Notes: generated by a model not told the origin, from the sequence alone. Positions 49,255-58,216 are shown, numbered from the stretch's first letter. The stretch: 64,000 nt of DNA from Alteriqipengyuania lutimaris (GCF_003363135.1 NZ_QRBB01000001.1:124001-188000), one strand, 5' to 3'. Made by a program: numbers and translations.

Positions 49255-50742
49255 GTGATCGCCATTTTCCTCCGTATCGCTCCGCTCGCCCTCCTTCTCT
49301 CCGCCTGCGCAAGCGTGCCGGTGGCTGCGCCCCGCGCTGCCGCGGACGCGCCATCCTTGGCGGAGCAGACGGCATTCTCGGAGGACCTGACGAGGCGCAC
49401 TTTCCACTATTTCTGGGAAACGACGGATACGCAGCGCTGCCTCGCGCCCGACCGCTGGCCATCCAACCCGTTCTCCTCGATCGCCGCGACGGGCTTCGCG
49501 CTGACCGCCTACGGGATCGGGGCGGAGCGCGGCTACGTCTCGCGCGAAGACGCGGCTCGGCGTACGCGCGACTGCCTCGAATTCTACTGGGGCGCGCCGC
49601 AGGGCCCCGACGCGACGGGCATGTCCGGCCACAAGGGGTTCTTCTACCACTTCCTCAACAACGAGGACGGCACCAGGCGCGGCAATACCGAGCTTTCGAC
49701 CGTCGACACCGCGCTGCTGCTGGGCGGCGTGCTGTTCGCGCAGAGCTATTTCGACCGCGACGACCCGACCGAGCGCGAGATCCGCGACCTTGCGGAAAAG
49801 ATCTACACCCGCGTCGACTGGACCTTCGTCCAGCGCGAGAACAGCGCCATCCCCTCCGCCAATGGCGGCAGCGGCAAGGCGATCGCCATGGGCTGGTATC
49901 CCGAACGCGGCGAGAACGGCGATTTCGGGACCCACGACTGGGTTGGCTACAACGAAGGCATGCTGGTCTACATCCTCGCCGCCGGGTCGCCGACGCACCC
50001 CATCGGGAAAGAGGCCTGGGACACCGGCTGGGCCGCCAACCTGGAGAAGGACTGGGGCACCTACTACGGATACGAGCACCTCCAGTTCGAGCCTCTGTTC
50101 GGCCACCAGTACAGCCATGTCTGGATCGACTTTCGCGGTATCCAGGACGAATTCATGGCGTCCAAGGGCATCGACTATTTCGACAACAGCCGCCGCGCGA
50201 CACTGAGCCAGCGCGCCTATGGCGCGGACAACCCCAATAACTGGGACGGCTATTCCGACCAGCTATGGGGCTGGACGGCGTCCGACGGACCGGGCGGCGC
50301 CGCCAACGGCCGCGAGGTCAACGGCGAGAAGCGCGAGTTTCTCGGCTATGCCGCACGCGGCGTCAGCTCGGAACGGGTGATCGACGACGGGACCATCGTG
50401 CCCACAGCGGCCGGCGGCTCGATCGCCTTCGCGCCCGAGGTGACGCTCCCCGCGCTGATGAACATGCGCGCCGCCCATGGCGATGGTCTCTACACGCAAT
50501 ACGGGTTCAAGGACGCTTTCAATCCCAGCTACGTGTTCGTCGACGCGGGGAGCGCAAGCGGCACGGTCGATGCGCAATCCGGATGGGTCGCGCGCGACCA
50601 TCTGGGCATCGACCAGGGGCCGATCCTCGCCATGCTCGAGAATCACCGCAGCGAGCTTGTCTGGCGCACGATGCGACGGAACCCCCATGTCCGGCGCGGG
50701 CTCGAACGGCTCGGCTTTACCGGCGGCTGGCTGGAAAAGTAG
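49255..50742 (+). CDS. glycoamylase/GH144-like lipoprotein
   Basis: Alpha/alpha-barrel glycosidase of the glycoamylase family (COG5368 type), a group that includes endo-beta-1,2-glucanases of GH144. About 495 residues from GTG 49255, which directly gives the lipoprotein signal FLRIAPLALLLSAC; ATG 49222 lies in the preceding terminator. Motifs: FHYFWETTD, SSIAATGFALTAYGIGAERG, NTELSTVDTALLLGG, WVGYNEGMLVYILA, FGHQYSHVWIDFRG and SDGPGG. Terminator readthrough or its own promoter is needed. Its 3' end overlaps the convergent EEP gene by 26 bases. Confidence 0.82.
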   Translation: MIAIFLRIAPLALLLSACASVPVAAPRAAADAPSLAEQTAFSEDLTRRTFHYFWETTDTQRCLAPDRWPSNPFSSIAATGFALTAYGIGAERGYVSREDAARRTRDCLEFYWGAPQGPDATGMSGHKGFFYHFLNNEDGTRRGNTELSTVDTALLLGGVLFAQSYFDRDDPTEREIRDLAEKIYTRVDWTFVQRENSAIPSANGGSGKAIAMGWYPERGENGDFGTHDWVGYNEGMLVYILAAGSPTHPIGKEAWDTGWAANLEKDWGTYYGYEHLQFEPLFGHQYSHVWIDFRGIQDEFMASKGIDYFDNSRRATLSQRAYGADNPNNWDGYSDQLWGWTASDGPGGAANGREVNGEKREFLGYAARGVSSERVIDDGTIVPTAAGGSIAFAPEVTLPALMNMRAAHGDGLYTQYGFKDAFNPSYVFVDAGSASGTVDAQSGWVARDHLGIDQGPILAMLENHRSELVWRTMRRNPHVRRGLERLGFTGGWLEK

Positions 50743-51661
50743 GCGGCGAAGCAAGCCGGAGCGTGACCAGAACGGGGTAATGGTCGGACGGCAAGCGGCC
50801 GCCCCAGTGCTGGGTGACGACCGCGTGGCTCGTCGTGGTCCAGTCCGACGTCACGAAGATATGGTCGATCGGAGTGGCGGGGTTTCGCATGATGTCGAAC
50901 CCGGTGAAGGTACCGGTCGGGCCGTAGGGCGGCGACACGCTCGCCTCGCGCGTGGCGGCCAATCCCGCTGCCTCGTGCCCGACAAGCCGCCGATAGGGCT
51001 CGCTTGCAGGGTCTGAATTGAAATCACCCATCACGATGGTCGGCAGGCCGGCGCCGGGTCCGGTCGCAACCCAGTCGGCGATCAGGCTGGCGCTCTGCGC
51101 GCGAGCCTCGCCCCCGACATGGTCGAAATGCGTGTTGAGCGCGCGGATATCCCGCCCGCTCTGCCGATCGTGCAGGATCGCCCAGGTCGCGATGCGCGGC
51201 AGCGCGGCGTCCCAGTCCTTGCTCGGCTCGCCCGGCGTGCGCGACAACCAGAACGTGCCGGATTGCTTCAGCTCGAAGCGGTCCTGACGGTATGCCAGCG
51301 GGGAGAATTCTCCGGCCTCCTTGCCGTCGTCGCGCGCAACGCCGACCATCGCAAGACCGGGCAGCGCCCGCGCCAGATCGTCCTTCTGTTCCAGCAGGAC
51401 CTCCTGCATACCGAGGATATCCGGCTCCTCGTGCCCGATCAGCGCCGTGACGAGCGACTTGCGATGGCGCCAGGCATTGTCCCCGTCCGCATCGGTCGCC
51501 AGCCGGATATTGAAGGTCATTGCCCTGACTGTCAGCCCTTCGGGCGGAGCCGATGCAGACGGAGGGACCTGGCCCGAGGCGCAACCGGCCAGCGCGGCAA
51601 GCAGCGCGGCGCAGGCAAAGGGCAGGATGCGCGAGGCGGCTGTGCCGCGTGCCCGGCTCAC
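50717..51661 (-). CDS. endonuclease/exonuclease/phosphatase-fold lipoprotein
   Basis: 314 residues from GTG 51661, overlapping the alpha/beta hydrolase stop (GTGA). Lipobox LAGC. EEP-fold motifs: MTFNIRLATDADGDNAW, ILGMQEVL, ALNTHFDHVG, VMGDFNSDP and DHIFV...SDHYPV. The first ~30 residues are an export signal, so it acts outside the cytosol, making a DNA substrate unlikely; a phosphodiester or lipid/glycan target is possible. Part of the LacI-controlled locus. Confidence 0.87.
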   Translation of the reverse strand: MSRARGTAASRILPFACAALLAALAGCASGQVPPSASAPPEGLTVRAMTFNIRLATDADGDNAWRHRKSLVTALIGHEEPDILGMQEVLLEQKDDLARALPGLAMVGVARDDGKEAGEFSPLAYRQDRFELKQSGTFWLSRTPGEPSKDWDAALPRIATWAILHDRQSGRDIRALNTHFDHVGGEARAQSASLIADWVATGPGAGLPTIVMGDFNSDPASEPYRRLVGHEAAGLAATREASVSPPYGPTGTFTGFDIMRNPATPIDHIFVTSDWTTTSHAVVTQHWGGRLPSDHYPVLVTLRLASPPTFPASRR

Positions 51662-52410
51662 TGTCCGGCCTTCCGGTGCTGCTTGAGAAGCCACAGATAC
51701 AGCTCCGCATCCTCGTACGCGGGATCCCACGAATTATGGCCGAGATCGGCATAGATCGTGAGGCGCGACTTGCGCCCGCCGCACGCCCGGATCGCACGCG
51801 CCATCGCGAAGCTGCCCTCGGGCTCGACCACGTCGTCGCGATCGCCGTGGAAGGCCCACACCGGAATATCGGCAAGCGCGCATCCCGTCGCCGCGTCGCC
51901 GCGCCCGGCCACCGGTGCCAGCGCCGCGAAGCGACCAGGGTCCGCCGCGCCCCACCGCCAGGTCGCGTGGCCACCACGGCTCAAGCCGGTCAGATAGATC
52001 CGGTCCGGATCGATCGGCAGTGTCGCGAGCGCGTGGTCGAGGATCCGTTCCAGCTTCGCGATGTCCCAGTCCTGCTCCGCCGGCAAGAGCGGCGAAATCA
52101 GGATGAAAGGAAAGTCGGGATCGCGATCGGCGTGTTTGGGCGGTCCGTTGCGCTTGACCGCATCGACATCGTCGCCGCGCTCGCCCGATCCATGCAAAAA
52201 CAGCATCAGCGGCCATTTGCGTTCGGGATCGGCACTCACGGCCCCGCGTGGCACGAACAGCTGGTAGCGGTAATTACCCTCGTCGACGGCGGGCTGCGCA
52301 TGCTGCCCCGTTTCCGGCTGGGCGGCTGCTACCGCCTGTCCGCCCGCTGCCAGCGCGAGCAGCGCAGCGAGGACGAGATTGCGGGGGATGCGGGGTTCGA
52401 ACAGCTTCAT
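51658..52410 (-). CDS. exported alpha/beta hydrolase (esterase/phospholipase-like)
   Basis: 250 residues from ATG 52410 with signal peptide (LVLAALLALAAGGQAVAAAQ). Alpha/beta hydrolase fold: LMLFLHGSGERGDD, nucleophile elbow GLSRGGHATW, WAFHGDRDDVV and the catalytic His in LGHNSWD. Resembles the PHB depolymerase/phospholipase-like esterases found in glycan loci, and may remove ester groups. A LacI operator lies 18 bases upstream of the start. Confidence 0.87.
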   Translation of the reverse strand: MKLFEPRIPRNLVLAALLALAAGGQAVAAAQPETGQHAQPAVDEGNYRYQLFVPRGAVSADPERKWPLMLFLHGSGERGDDVDAVKRNGPPKHADRDPDFPFILISPLLPAEQDWDIAKLERILDHALATLPIDPDRIYLTGLSRGGHATWRWGAADPGRFAALAPVAGRGDAATGCALADIPVWAFHGDRDDVVEPEGSFAMARAIRACGGRKSRLTIYADLGHNSWDPAYEDAELYLWLLKQHRKAGQ

Positions 52411-52427
52411 CTTAGCGGCCCTTCGGA

Positions 52428-52441
52428 TGTAATCGGTTTCA
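52428..52441. promoter_or_regulatory. LacI-family operator upstream of alpha/beta hydrolase
   Basis: tgtaatcggtttca is a full match to TGNAANCGNTTNCA, between the LacI stop (52493) and the hydrolase start (52410). It implies a separate promoter for hydrolase-EEP. Confidence 0.82.
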
Positions 52442-52492
52442 TCGCTGATCATGCACCATTGCGGCCCCGCACGAAACAACCGATCTTACGTT

Positions 52493-53515
52493 TCAGTCCT
52501 CTTTCGCCGGACCGATTTTGCAGGTTGATCCCCGAACGGCGAGCGTAGGCTCGATGACCAGACTGTCTGCCGGCTGCAGCTGCTCGCCTCCCATCGCTCG
52601 CAACAGAAGGCGGGCGGCCGACGAACCCAGGTGCATGATGTCGGAATGGACGGTCGTGAGCTGCGGCGTGACATAGCGGGCCAGCGGAATATCGTCGAAA
52701 CCGGCCAGCAGGATGTCGCGCCCCGCCTCGATGCCGGCTTCACGCAGTTCCGCCATCAGGTCGACCGCCATCATGTCGTTGGCCGCAAACACCGCATCGT
52801 AGGCGTGCCCTTCGGCAAGCAGGCGCCGGGCTGCCTCGCCCCCAGCTCCTTCACGAAAATCGCCCCGCAGGATCAGCGGCTCGTCTTGTCCCAGGCGCTC
52901 GCGCAGCACGTCGCGAAAGCCCAGCTCGCGTTCGCCCGCATCGCGATTGTTCTCGGGCCCGGCGAGATGGACGATGCTGCGTGCGCCGCAATCGATCAGG
53001 TGTTCGGTAACCAGCCTGGCGCCAGCGTAGTTGTCGACCGTGACGAAGGGGATGGTCCCGGCCGCAGAACCTGCGCTCAGCAGCACCATCGGAAGATCGC
53101 GAACCAAGGCGTCGGGAATGGTCTCCGCCGAGGAATCGGGCGGCATGACCAGCAGCCCGTCGACCCGTCCGCGCATGGCGCGCACAGCCTGCCCGGTTTC
53201 GACAGCGCTGCCGTGCATATTGCCCAGCAGCAACGTCTTGCCTGCCCCGTGCACCACCAGGTCGATCCCGCGGATCATCTCGGAGAAGAATTCTCCGAAA
53301 AGGTCGGGCAGGACAACCCCGATCGTATCGGTGCGCTGGCGCGTCAGGCTCCGCGCGCCGCTATGCGGGACATAGTCGAGCTGGCTCGCCGCCGCTTCGA
53401 TCCGCTCGCGTGTGGTCCGGGTGACGTTGGTCATCCCGTTCAGCGCGCGCGACGCGGTGGCAACCGAAACACCGGCGGCCTTTGCAACATCCCTGATCGT
53501 CGTCATCGCACGCAT
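52493..53515 (-). CDS. LacI-family transcriptional regulator
   Basis: 340 residues from ATG 53515 (ATG 53506 is the alternative). Helix-turn-helix TTIRDVAKAAGVSVATASRALNG with hinge LDYVPHSGARSL, then a periplasmic-binding-like sugar domain (IGVVLPDLFGEFFSEMIRGID, FAANDMMAVDLM, DILLAGFDDIPLARY). The local repressor of the glycan locus, as three matching operators lie in the locus and none elsewhere that I found. The ligand is likely an oligosaccharide from the substrate. Confidence 0.94.
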   Translation of the reverse strand: MRAMTTIRDVAKAAGVSVATASRALNGMTNVTRTTRERIEAAASQLDYVPHSGARSLTRQRTDTIGVVLPDLFGEFFSEMIRGIDLVVHGAGKTLLLGNMHGSAVETGQAVRAMRGRVDGLLVMPPDSSAETIPDALVRDLPMVLLSAGSAAGTIPFVTVDNYAGARLVTEHLIDCGARSIVHLAGPENNRDAGERELGFRDVLRERLGQDEPLILRGDFREGAGGEAARRLLAEGHAYDAVFAANDMMAVDLMAELREAGIEAGRDILLAGFDDIPLARYVTPQLTTVHSDIMHLGSSAARLLLRAMGGEQLQPADSLVIEPTLAVRGSTCKIGPAKED

Positions 53516-53583
53516 TGCCCCCGCTTCGCTGCAGATCGCAGCCTAGCGCCGCATCATGGTCGCCAGCAAGAGCGCCTGGATGA

Positions 53584-53806
53584 TTACCATGCAGCGAGGT
53601 CGAGGATCGGGGCGCGCAACCCGGACTGCGGGTCGCTCCCCTTGGCGGGCGGGGAAAGCCAGAGCGTTCCCTTCGATGTCAGGAACTCGATCTGTCGGTA
53701 TCGAACTCGACCCAGATATTCCCGGGGAGCTCGACGCGAAAATGGTCTCGAGACACGGGGCAGTCGATAAGCGGACCAATCCGCGCATCTTCAGGTTCAA
53801 TGCCAT
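53584..53806 (-). pseudogene. degenerate small reading frame after DUF2817 gene
   Basis: Starting at ATG 53806 (inside the end of the DUF2817 gene), frame 1 reads MALNLKMRGLVRL; a shifted frame continues CPVSRDHFRVELPGNIWVEF, and after a second shift near 53695 comes EFLTSKGTLWLSPP ... ILDLAAW and a TAA at 53584. Each piece looks coding (high GC at third positions) only in its own frame. This suggests a small gene broken by two frameshifts, or sequencing error. No family recognised. Confidence 0.4.
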
Positions 53807-54894
53807 GACGAAACCGCGAGAATGGCATCTTCGAAGATCGCTTCGGATCCCTCGATCACCGCGTCCCGCCATCGGGGGTCCGAAGGGATGAAGCGCTCGA
53901 TGAGTTGCTCCCTGATCCAATCCTGTCGCTCGGGCGCCCCGCCGGCGCGGTGGCGGAGCCAGTTGTCCATCAACAGCGCCTCGACCATCCTGTCGATATC
54001 GTAGGTGCCCCACTCGACCGTGAGGCTGAGAGCTTTTCCGCCCTCGTGCTCCTCGATCTCGCGGCGCAGGCGATCGGCTAGGACGCCCCGATACGCGATG
54101 GACGCGCCTTCGACGACATCGTCGCAATGAATGCTGCGATCCGGCCACCAGGAAGACACCAGTCGATGGTCGGCACTGTCCCGGGCCGCATCCAGAATGA
54201 AGAACGGCTCGGCCCAGGGGCCGATCCCCGTATGCCAGTCCAGAATCAACGTCCTGCCGCGGTTCGGCTTATGCTTCTCGGCAATCTCCTTTGCCACCTG
54301 CGTCGACCATGCCTGCTCGGCACCTCCGAAGCTGAGGCCGTCGGGAAAAGCGTACTGGCCGCTCGCGACGGCACCGAGCGCCCACTCCATTCCGTGCTGG
54401 CGTGCGAGGGCGGCAAAGGCACCGGAGAAAGCGGCCAGCCCGGCCGTATCGGGCTCATTCGCGATGACTATGGGGTGCAGCGTCTCGTATGCTAGGTTTG
54501 TCGGGATAGGGGCCGACCAGTCGAGCGCGTTGCGGTTGAGGTCGATGCCATCCTCGTTCCCCCGGCTGGCATAGGCCCAGCCGAAAGGATTGAGTGGGTG
54601 TACCAGAACGACCGCGACGCCATCGGGCAGGCGCGATGCTCCGCCCTGCATCAGCCAGTTCACCATGGCTGCCGAGCCTCCCGCCGCTTCTAGGCCATGC
54701 AGACCGCAGGATGTGAGCAGGAGACGCTGCGCATCCGCCGCGCCGAAACGAACCGCATCGATCGCGAGCTCCTCCCCCACCGGACCGGCACGATCCGGCA
54801 TAACGAAGCTCTCGATCGTCCCTCCCGCAGCATGGGCCGCTGCGCAGAAGCGGCTGCGCCCCTCGCGATAGGTTGAGGAGAAAGGATCGGTCAC
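53797..54894 (-). CDS. DUF2817 family protein (zinc carboxypeptidase-like)
   Basis: 365 residues from GTG 54894. The zinc-ligand pattern of the M14 carboxypeptidase fold is visible: SCGLHGLEAAGG (HxxE), LDWHTGIG (His) and LTVEWGTYD (late Glu). VHPLNPFGWAYASRGNEDGIDLNRN is typical of the family. No signal peptide, so it probably acts in the cytosol on an amide or peptide. It lies 40 bases downstream of a TBDR on the same strand, presumably cotranscribed. Confidence 0.87.
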   Translation of the reverse strand: MTDPFSSTYREGRSRFCAAAHAAGGTIESFVMPDRAGPVGEELAIDAVRFGAADAQRLLLTSCGLHGLEAAGGSAAMVNWLMQGGASRLPDGVAVVLVHPLNPFGWAYASRGNEDGIDLNRNALDWSAPIPTNLAYETLHPIVIANEPDTAGLAAFSGAFAALARQHGMEWALGAVASGQYAFPDGLSFGGAEQAWSTQVAKEIAEKHKPNRGRTLILDWHTGIGPWAEPFFILDAARDSADHRLVSSWWPDRSIHCDDVVEGASIAYRGVLADRLRREIEEHEGGKALSLTVEWGTYDIDRMVEALLMDNWLRHRAGGAPERQDWIREQLIERFIPSDPRWRDAVIEGSEAIFEDAILAVSSWH

Positions 54895-54934
54895 GGCGAA
54901 CTCCGGTAACAGAAACGGCGGGTATCGGGCGTCG

Positions 54935-57313
54935 TCAGAAACGCCCTGTCACCGTTACACCGTAGGTCCGGCCCATTCGCGGGCTTTCCACGATCGTGCC
55001 GAAGAAATCACGCAAACTGTCGAGCGCGCCGCGCTCGTCGGTCAGGTTGCGCGCCCAGACTGCCAGCTCGAAATGATCGCCCGGCAGGGCAAGCGCCGCG
55101 CGCGCGTTCACCAGCGTCGTATCGTCGATATACCCGAACGGCACCTGCGCTCCCAGCGCCAGCGTGCTGGTCTTCACGTTGTCTTCGGTGGTGAAATAGC
55201 CGCCGGTATGCGTCAGGTCCGCATGGAGCGTCAGCCGCGTGCCGCGGGAATCGAGGTCACGCGCATAGGTCGCGCCTGCCGATCCGCTGAATTTGGGCGC
55301 GCTCGCCAGCCGGTTGCCAGAGATATCGCTGCCGCCCGAGCCGCCGCCGGGGAATGCGGCATAGGTCGCATCGAGCACGCCTGCCGACCCCTGCAGCGTC
55401 AGGCTGTCGGTCGCGCGCAGCGTGGCTTCGAGCTCGATACCCCGGGTTTCCACCTCGGCGGCGTTGGTGATGCGGATCGTGGTCTGCCCGCCGCCCAGAT
55501 CGACGAACTGGTTGACCTGGTAGTCCTCGTAATTGGCGATGAAGCCCGCCAGGTTGAGGGCAACGCGGCGGTCGAAGAGCGAGGTCTTGAGCCCGATTTC
55601 GTAGCTGTCGACGGTCTCCTTCGCGAATTCCAGACCCTCGTTGGCCGCCAGTTCGGCGGAGCTGACGTAGTCGAGGTTGAACCCCCCGCTCTTGTAGCCC
55701 GAGGAATACTTGGCGTAGCCGGTGACATCGTCCGCGAAATCGTAGCTCAGGCTGGCAGCGGTCGCGAGGAAGCGGTCCGTATGGCTGTCATCCAGAGGCT
55801 GCGGGTTGCCGGCGGCGTCTGGGTTCGTGACGCCGATATCGAGGACCGACCCGCCGGCCCGGCCGTCGAGCAGCCACGTCACATCCTTCGTTTCGATCGA
55901 ATAGCGTGCACCGAACCCCAGCTTGAGGCGCGGCGTGAACTCGTAACTGCCGTTGAGATAGACCGCGATGCTTTCCGTCGTCACCGTACCCGAATTGTAG
56001 ACGCGCGAGCCCTCGGGCCCGATGCCGACGATCGAGGCGATCGTCGCCAGATCCGCCTGGGTCAGCGCATTCGGGTCGAGGCCGAGGAGCGGCGCGACCG
56101 ACGGGCCGACAAGCGGGCCCACGAAGCCTTCGTAGAAATCGCTGCCCAGCACCGCGTCGCGCCGGGTCTCGGCCGTCTGCTTGTAGAGATACGCACCCAG
56201 CATCCAGGTGAGCCGGTCTTCGGACGGCGAGAGGAGCTGCAGCTCTTCGGACCATTGTTCGAAGCGATCCTCGTACTCGACGAAGACGATCGATTGCGGC
56301 GAATAGTCGGTGTCGTTCTCGTACAGCGAATAGGTATCGCGATAGCCAGTGATGCTCTTGACCGTATACCCGCTGTCGAAGCGATATTCGAGATCGGCGA
56401 GACCGCCGTACAGATTGCGGGTCTCTGCCGGGTCGAAATCGAAGGCGACGGTTTCGGGCTCGGGCGCGCTCTGATCGGGGAACAGGCCGAAAGTGTCGCT
56501 CACCGCCTTGCCGACCAGCACCCGATTGGATGCATTGAGCCCGTCGAAGGCGAAATTGGCCTCGAACTCAGGGCTCGGCGCAAAGCGGAGCTGGGCGCGG
56601 TACGCGGTGACATCGCGCGATCCCAGATCATTGCCGGTGACGGTGTTGGTGACGTAGCCGTCGCGGTCGGTCTTCGAGGCGGAGACTTTTACGGCGAGCG
56701 TCTCGCCCAGCGGCACGTTGAGGTGGCCCTTGAATTCGCGGAAGTCGTAGTTGCCAAGGTCCGCCGAGACCATGCCTTCGAGACGCTGGGTCGGCTTCCT
56801 GGTCACCAGGCTGACCGCGCCCGCCACGGTGTTCTTGCCGAACAGCATGCCCTGCGGGCCGCGCAGCACCTCTACCCGCTCCAGGTCGAGTAGCTCCTGG
56901 TTCACCGCAGGCGACTGGCCCAGATAAACCCCGTCGACATATACGCCGACGCGGCTGTCGAAGCCGATATTGCGCGAATAGGAGCCGACCCCGCGGATCG
57001 TGATGACCGCGCGCGAATCATTGTGCTGCGAAATCTCGACATTGGGGATGTAGCCGCCGATCTCCGAGAGTTCGCGGACATTGGTCTGCTCGATATTCGC
57101 ACCGCTGAAGACCGATATCGCGATCGGGACCTCGGTCAGCTTCTCGGCGCGGCGGGTCGCGGTGACGATGATTTCGGTCGGCATGTCTTGCAGGTCCTGC
57201 GCGCTCGCGCCCGCGGCATCGGGCGAAGACGCGTCCTGGGCGAGTGCGATCGAAGGCGCCGCGGCGATCAGGATCGCGGCGAGGCTGCTGGTCGCCAGAT
57301 GTATCGATTTCAT
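54935..57313 (-). CDS. TonB-dependent receptor
   Basis: 792-residue outer-membrane transporter. Signal peptide (AAILIAAAPSIALAQ), TonB box region EIIVTATRRAEKLTEVPIAI, plug with ITIRGVGSYSRN, VYVDGVYLGQSP and ERVEVLRGPQGMLFGKNTVAG, and a barrel ending RTYGVTVTGRF with terminal Phe. This is the broad catabolic subclass of sphingomonads, not the siderophore type. Probably regulated by the divergent TetR gene and linked to DUF2817 downstream. Confidence 0.92.
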   Translation of the reverse strand: MKSIHLATSSLAAILIAAAPSIALAQDASSPDAAGASAQDLQDMPTEIIVTATRRAEKLTEVPIAISVFSGANIEQTNVRELSEIGGYIPNVEISQHNDSRAVITIRGVGSYSRNIGFDSRVGVYVDGVYLGQSPAVNQELLDLERVEVLRGPQGMLFGKNTVAGAVSLVTRKPTQRLEGMVSADLGNYDFREFKGHLNVPLGETLAVKVSASKTDRDGYVTNTVTGNDLGSRDVTAYRAQLRFAPSPEFEANFAFDGLNASNRVLVGKAVSDTFGLFPDQSAPEPETVAFDFDPAETRNLYGGLADLEYRFDSGYTVKSITGYRDTYSLYENDTDYSPQSIVFVEYEDRFEQWSEELQLLSPSEDRLTWMLGAYLYKQTAETRRDAVLGSDFYEGFVGPLVGPSVAPLLGLDPNALTQADLATIASIVGIGPEGSRVYNSGTVTTESIAVYLNGSYEFTPRLKLGFGARYSIETKDVTWLLDGRAGGSVLDIGVTNPDAAGNPQPLDDSHTDRFLATAASLSYDFADDVTGYAKYSSGYKSGGFNLDYVSSAELAANEGLEFAKETVDSYEIGLKTSLFDRRVALNLAGFIANYEDYQVNQFVDLGGGQTTIRITNAAEVETRGIELEATLRATDSLTLQGSAGVLDATYAAFPGGGSGGSDISGNRLASAPKFSGSAGATYARDLDSRGTRLTLHADLTHTGGYFTTEDNVKTSTLALGAQVPFGYIDDTTLVNARAALALPGDHFELAVWARNLTDERGALDSLRDFFGTIVESPRMGRTYGVTVTGRF

Positions 57314-57381
57314 GGTCTACCCTCCAATGTCCCGGTCGCGAGCGGCGCATTCTTCCACCGACTGCTCGACCCCCGCATTGG

Positions 57382-57400
57382 AAGTTAATTGACTTAACTT
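57382..57400. promoter_or_regulatory. perfect 7-5-7 palindrome, probable TetR operator
   Basis: aagttaa (57382-57388) and ttaactt (57394-57400) are exact inverted repeats with a ttgac spacer, in the divergent gap between the TBDR (start 57313) and TetR gene (start 57440). Symmetry and position fit autoregulation by TetR. Confidence 0.75.
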
Positions 57401-57439
57401 TCGATTGTCAATGCACTGGTTTGACGCTAGGCCCGAAGG

Positions 57440-58216
57440 ATGGAGTCGAGCGATTCAGCGCTGGATGTCGGTGCCGCAACCGTCGGTAAGGGCGTTTCGA
57501 AGCCGGCCCGCGCACGTAAGAAGCGCGGATATCACCACGGCGACCTGCGTAATTCGATCATCGCCGCGGTGGCCGATCTGATTGCCGAGCAGCGCTCCGC
57601 CAATATCCAGCTGCGCGACGTCGCAGCGCGCGTCGGGACGTCGCAGCCCGCGATCTACAAGCATTTCGACGGCAAGCAGGCGCTGCTGGTCGAAGTCGCC
57701 GTCGCGGGGTACGAGCTTCAGACCCAGCTGCGCGACGATGCCCTCAAGCAGGCGCGGCCCTCGCCGCTCTATCGCCTGCTTGCGATCGCGCTCGCCTATG
57801 TCCGCTTTTCGCAGACATATCCCGGCTACTTCCTGCTGATGAAGAACTTCGAGACGGACGAGATGCTGTCCGCGCCGCGCTATCGCGCGCAGCTGGAAAA
57901 TTCGCTCAACGTTTTCAGGAGCAACGTGACGGAGGCGATCGAAGAGGGATTGCTCGTCGACGTCGGTCTCGAACTGACGATGGCAACGTTGCAGACCGCG
58001 GCTTCGGGCCTCGCGCACCTGCTGATCGCAGGCCAGATGCCTTTCGTCGCCCCCTCGATCTCGGACCGGCCGGAGCTTCCGCTGGAGGTTCTGCGCCTCG
58101 TCTTCGCCGGTCTGCTGACGCCGAAGGGCCAGAATCTGTTCGATGAAGCGGGGACCGACCCCTTCGTCGCCCTGTCCGCAAAACCGACCGAACCCGCTAC
58201 CGGAGAAGAAGAATGA
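57440..58216 (+). CDS. TetR-family transcriptional regulator
   Basis: 258 residues. The basic N-terminal extension (ARARKKRGYHHGDLRNSI) precedes a helix-turn-helix with VAARVGTSQPAIYKHFDGKQALLVEV; the C-terminal part resembles TetR_C WHG-type domains (FSQTYPGYFLLMKN). The acidic tail overlaps the next gene by ATGA. It likely represses the divergent TBDR-DUF2817 unit and its own operon. Confidence 0.92.
   Translation: MESSDSALDVGAATVGKGVSKPARARKKRGYHHGDLRNSIIAAVADLIAEQRSANIQLRDVAARVGTSQPAIYKHFDGKQALLVEVAVAGYELQTQLRDDALKQARPSPLYRLLAIALAYVRFSQTYPGYFLLMKNFETDEMLSAPRYRAQLENSLNVFRSNVTEAIEEGLLVDVGLELTMATLQTAASGLAHLLIAGQMPFVAPSISDRPELPLEVLRLVFAGLLTPKGQNLFDEAGTDPFVALSAKPTEPATGEEE

Noticed and set aside
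55073..56893. 606-residue plus-strand open frame
   Set aside because: Antisense to the TonB-dependent receptor barrel, which has plug and C-terminal Phe signatures.
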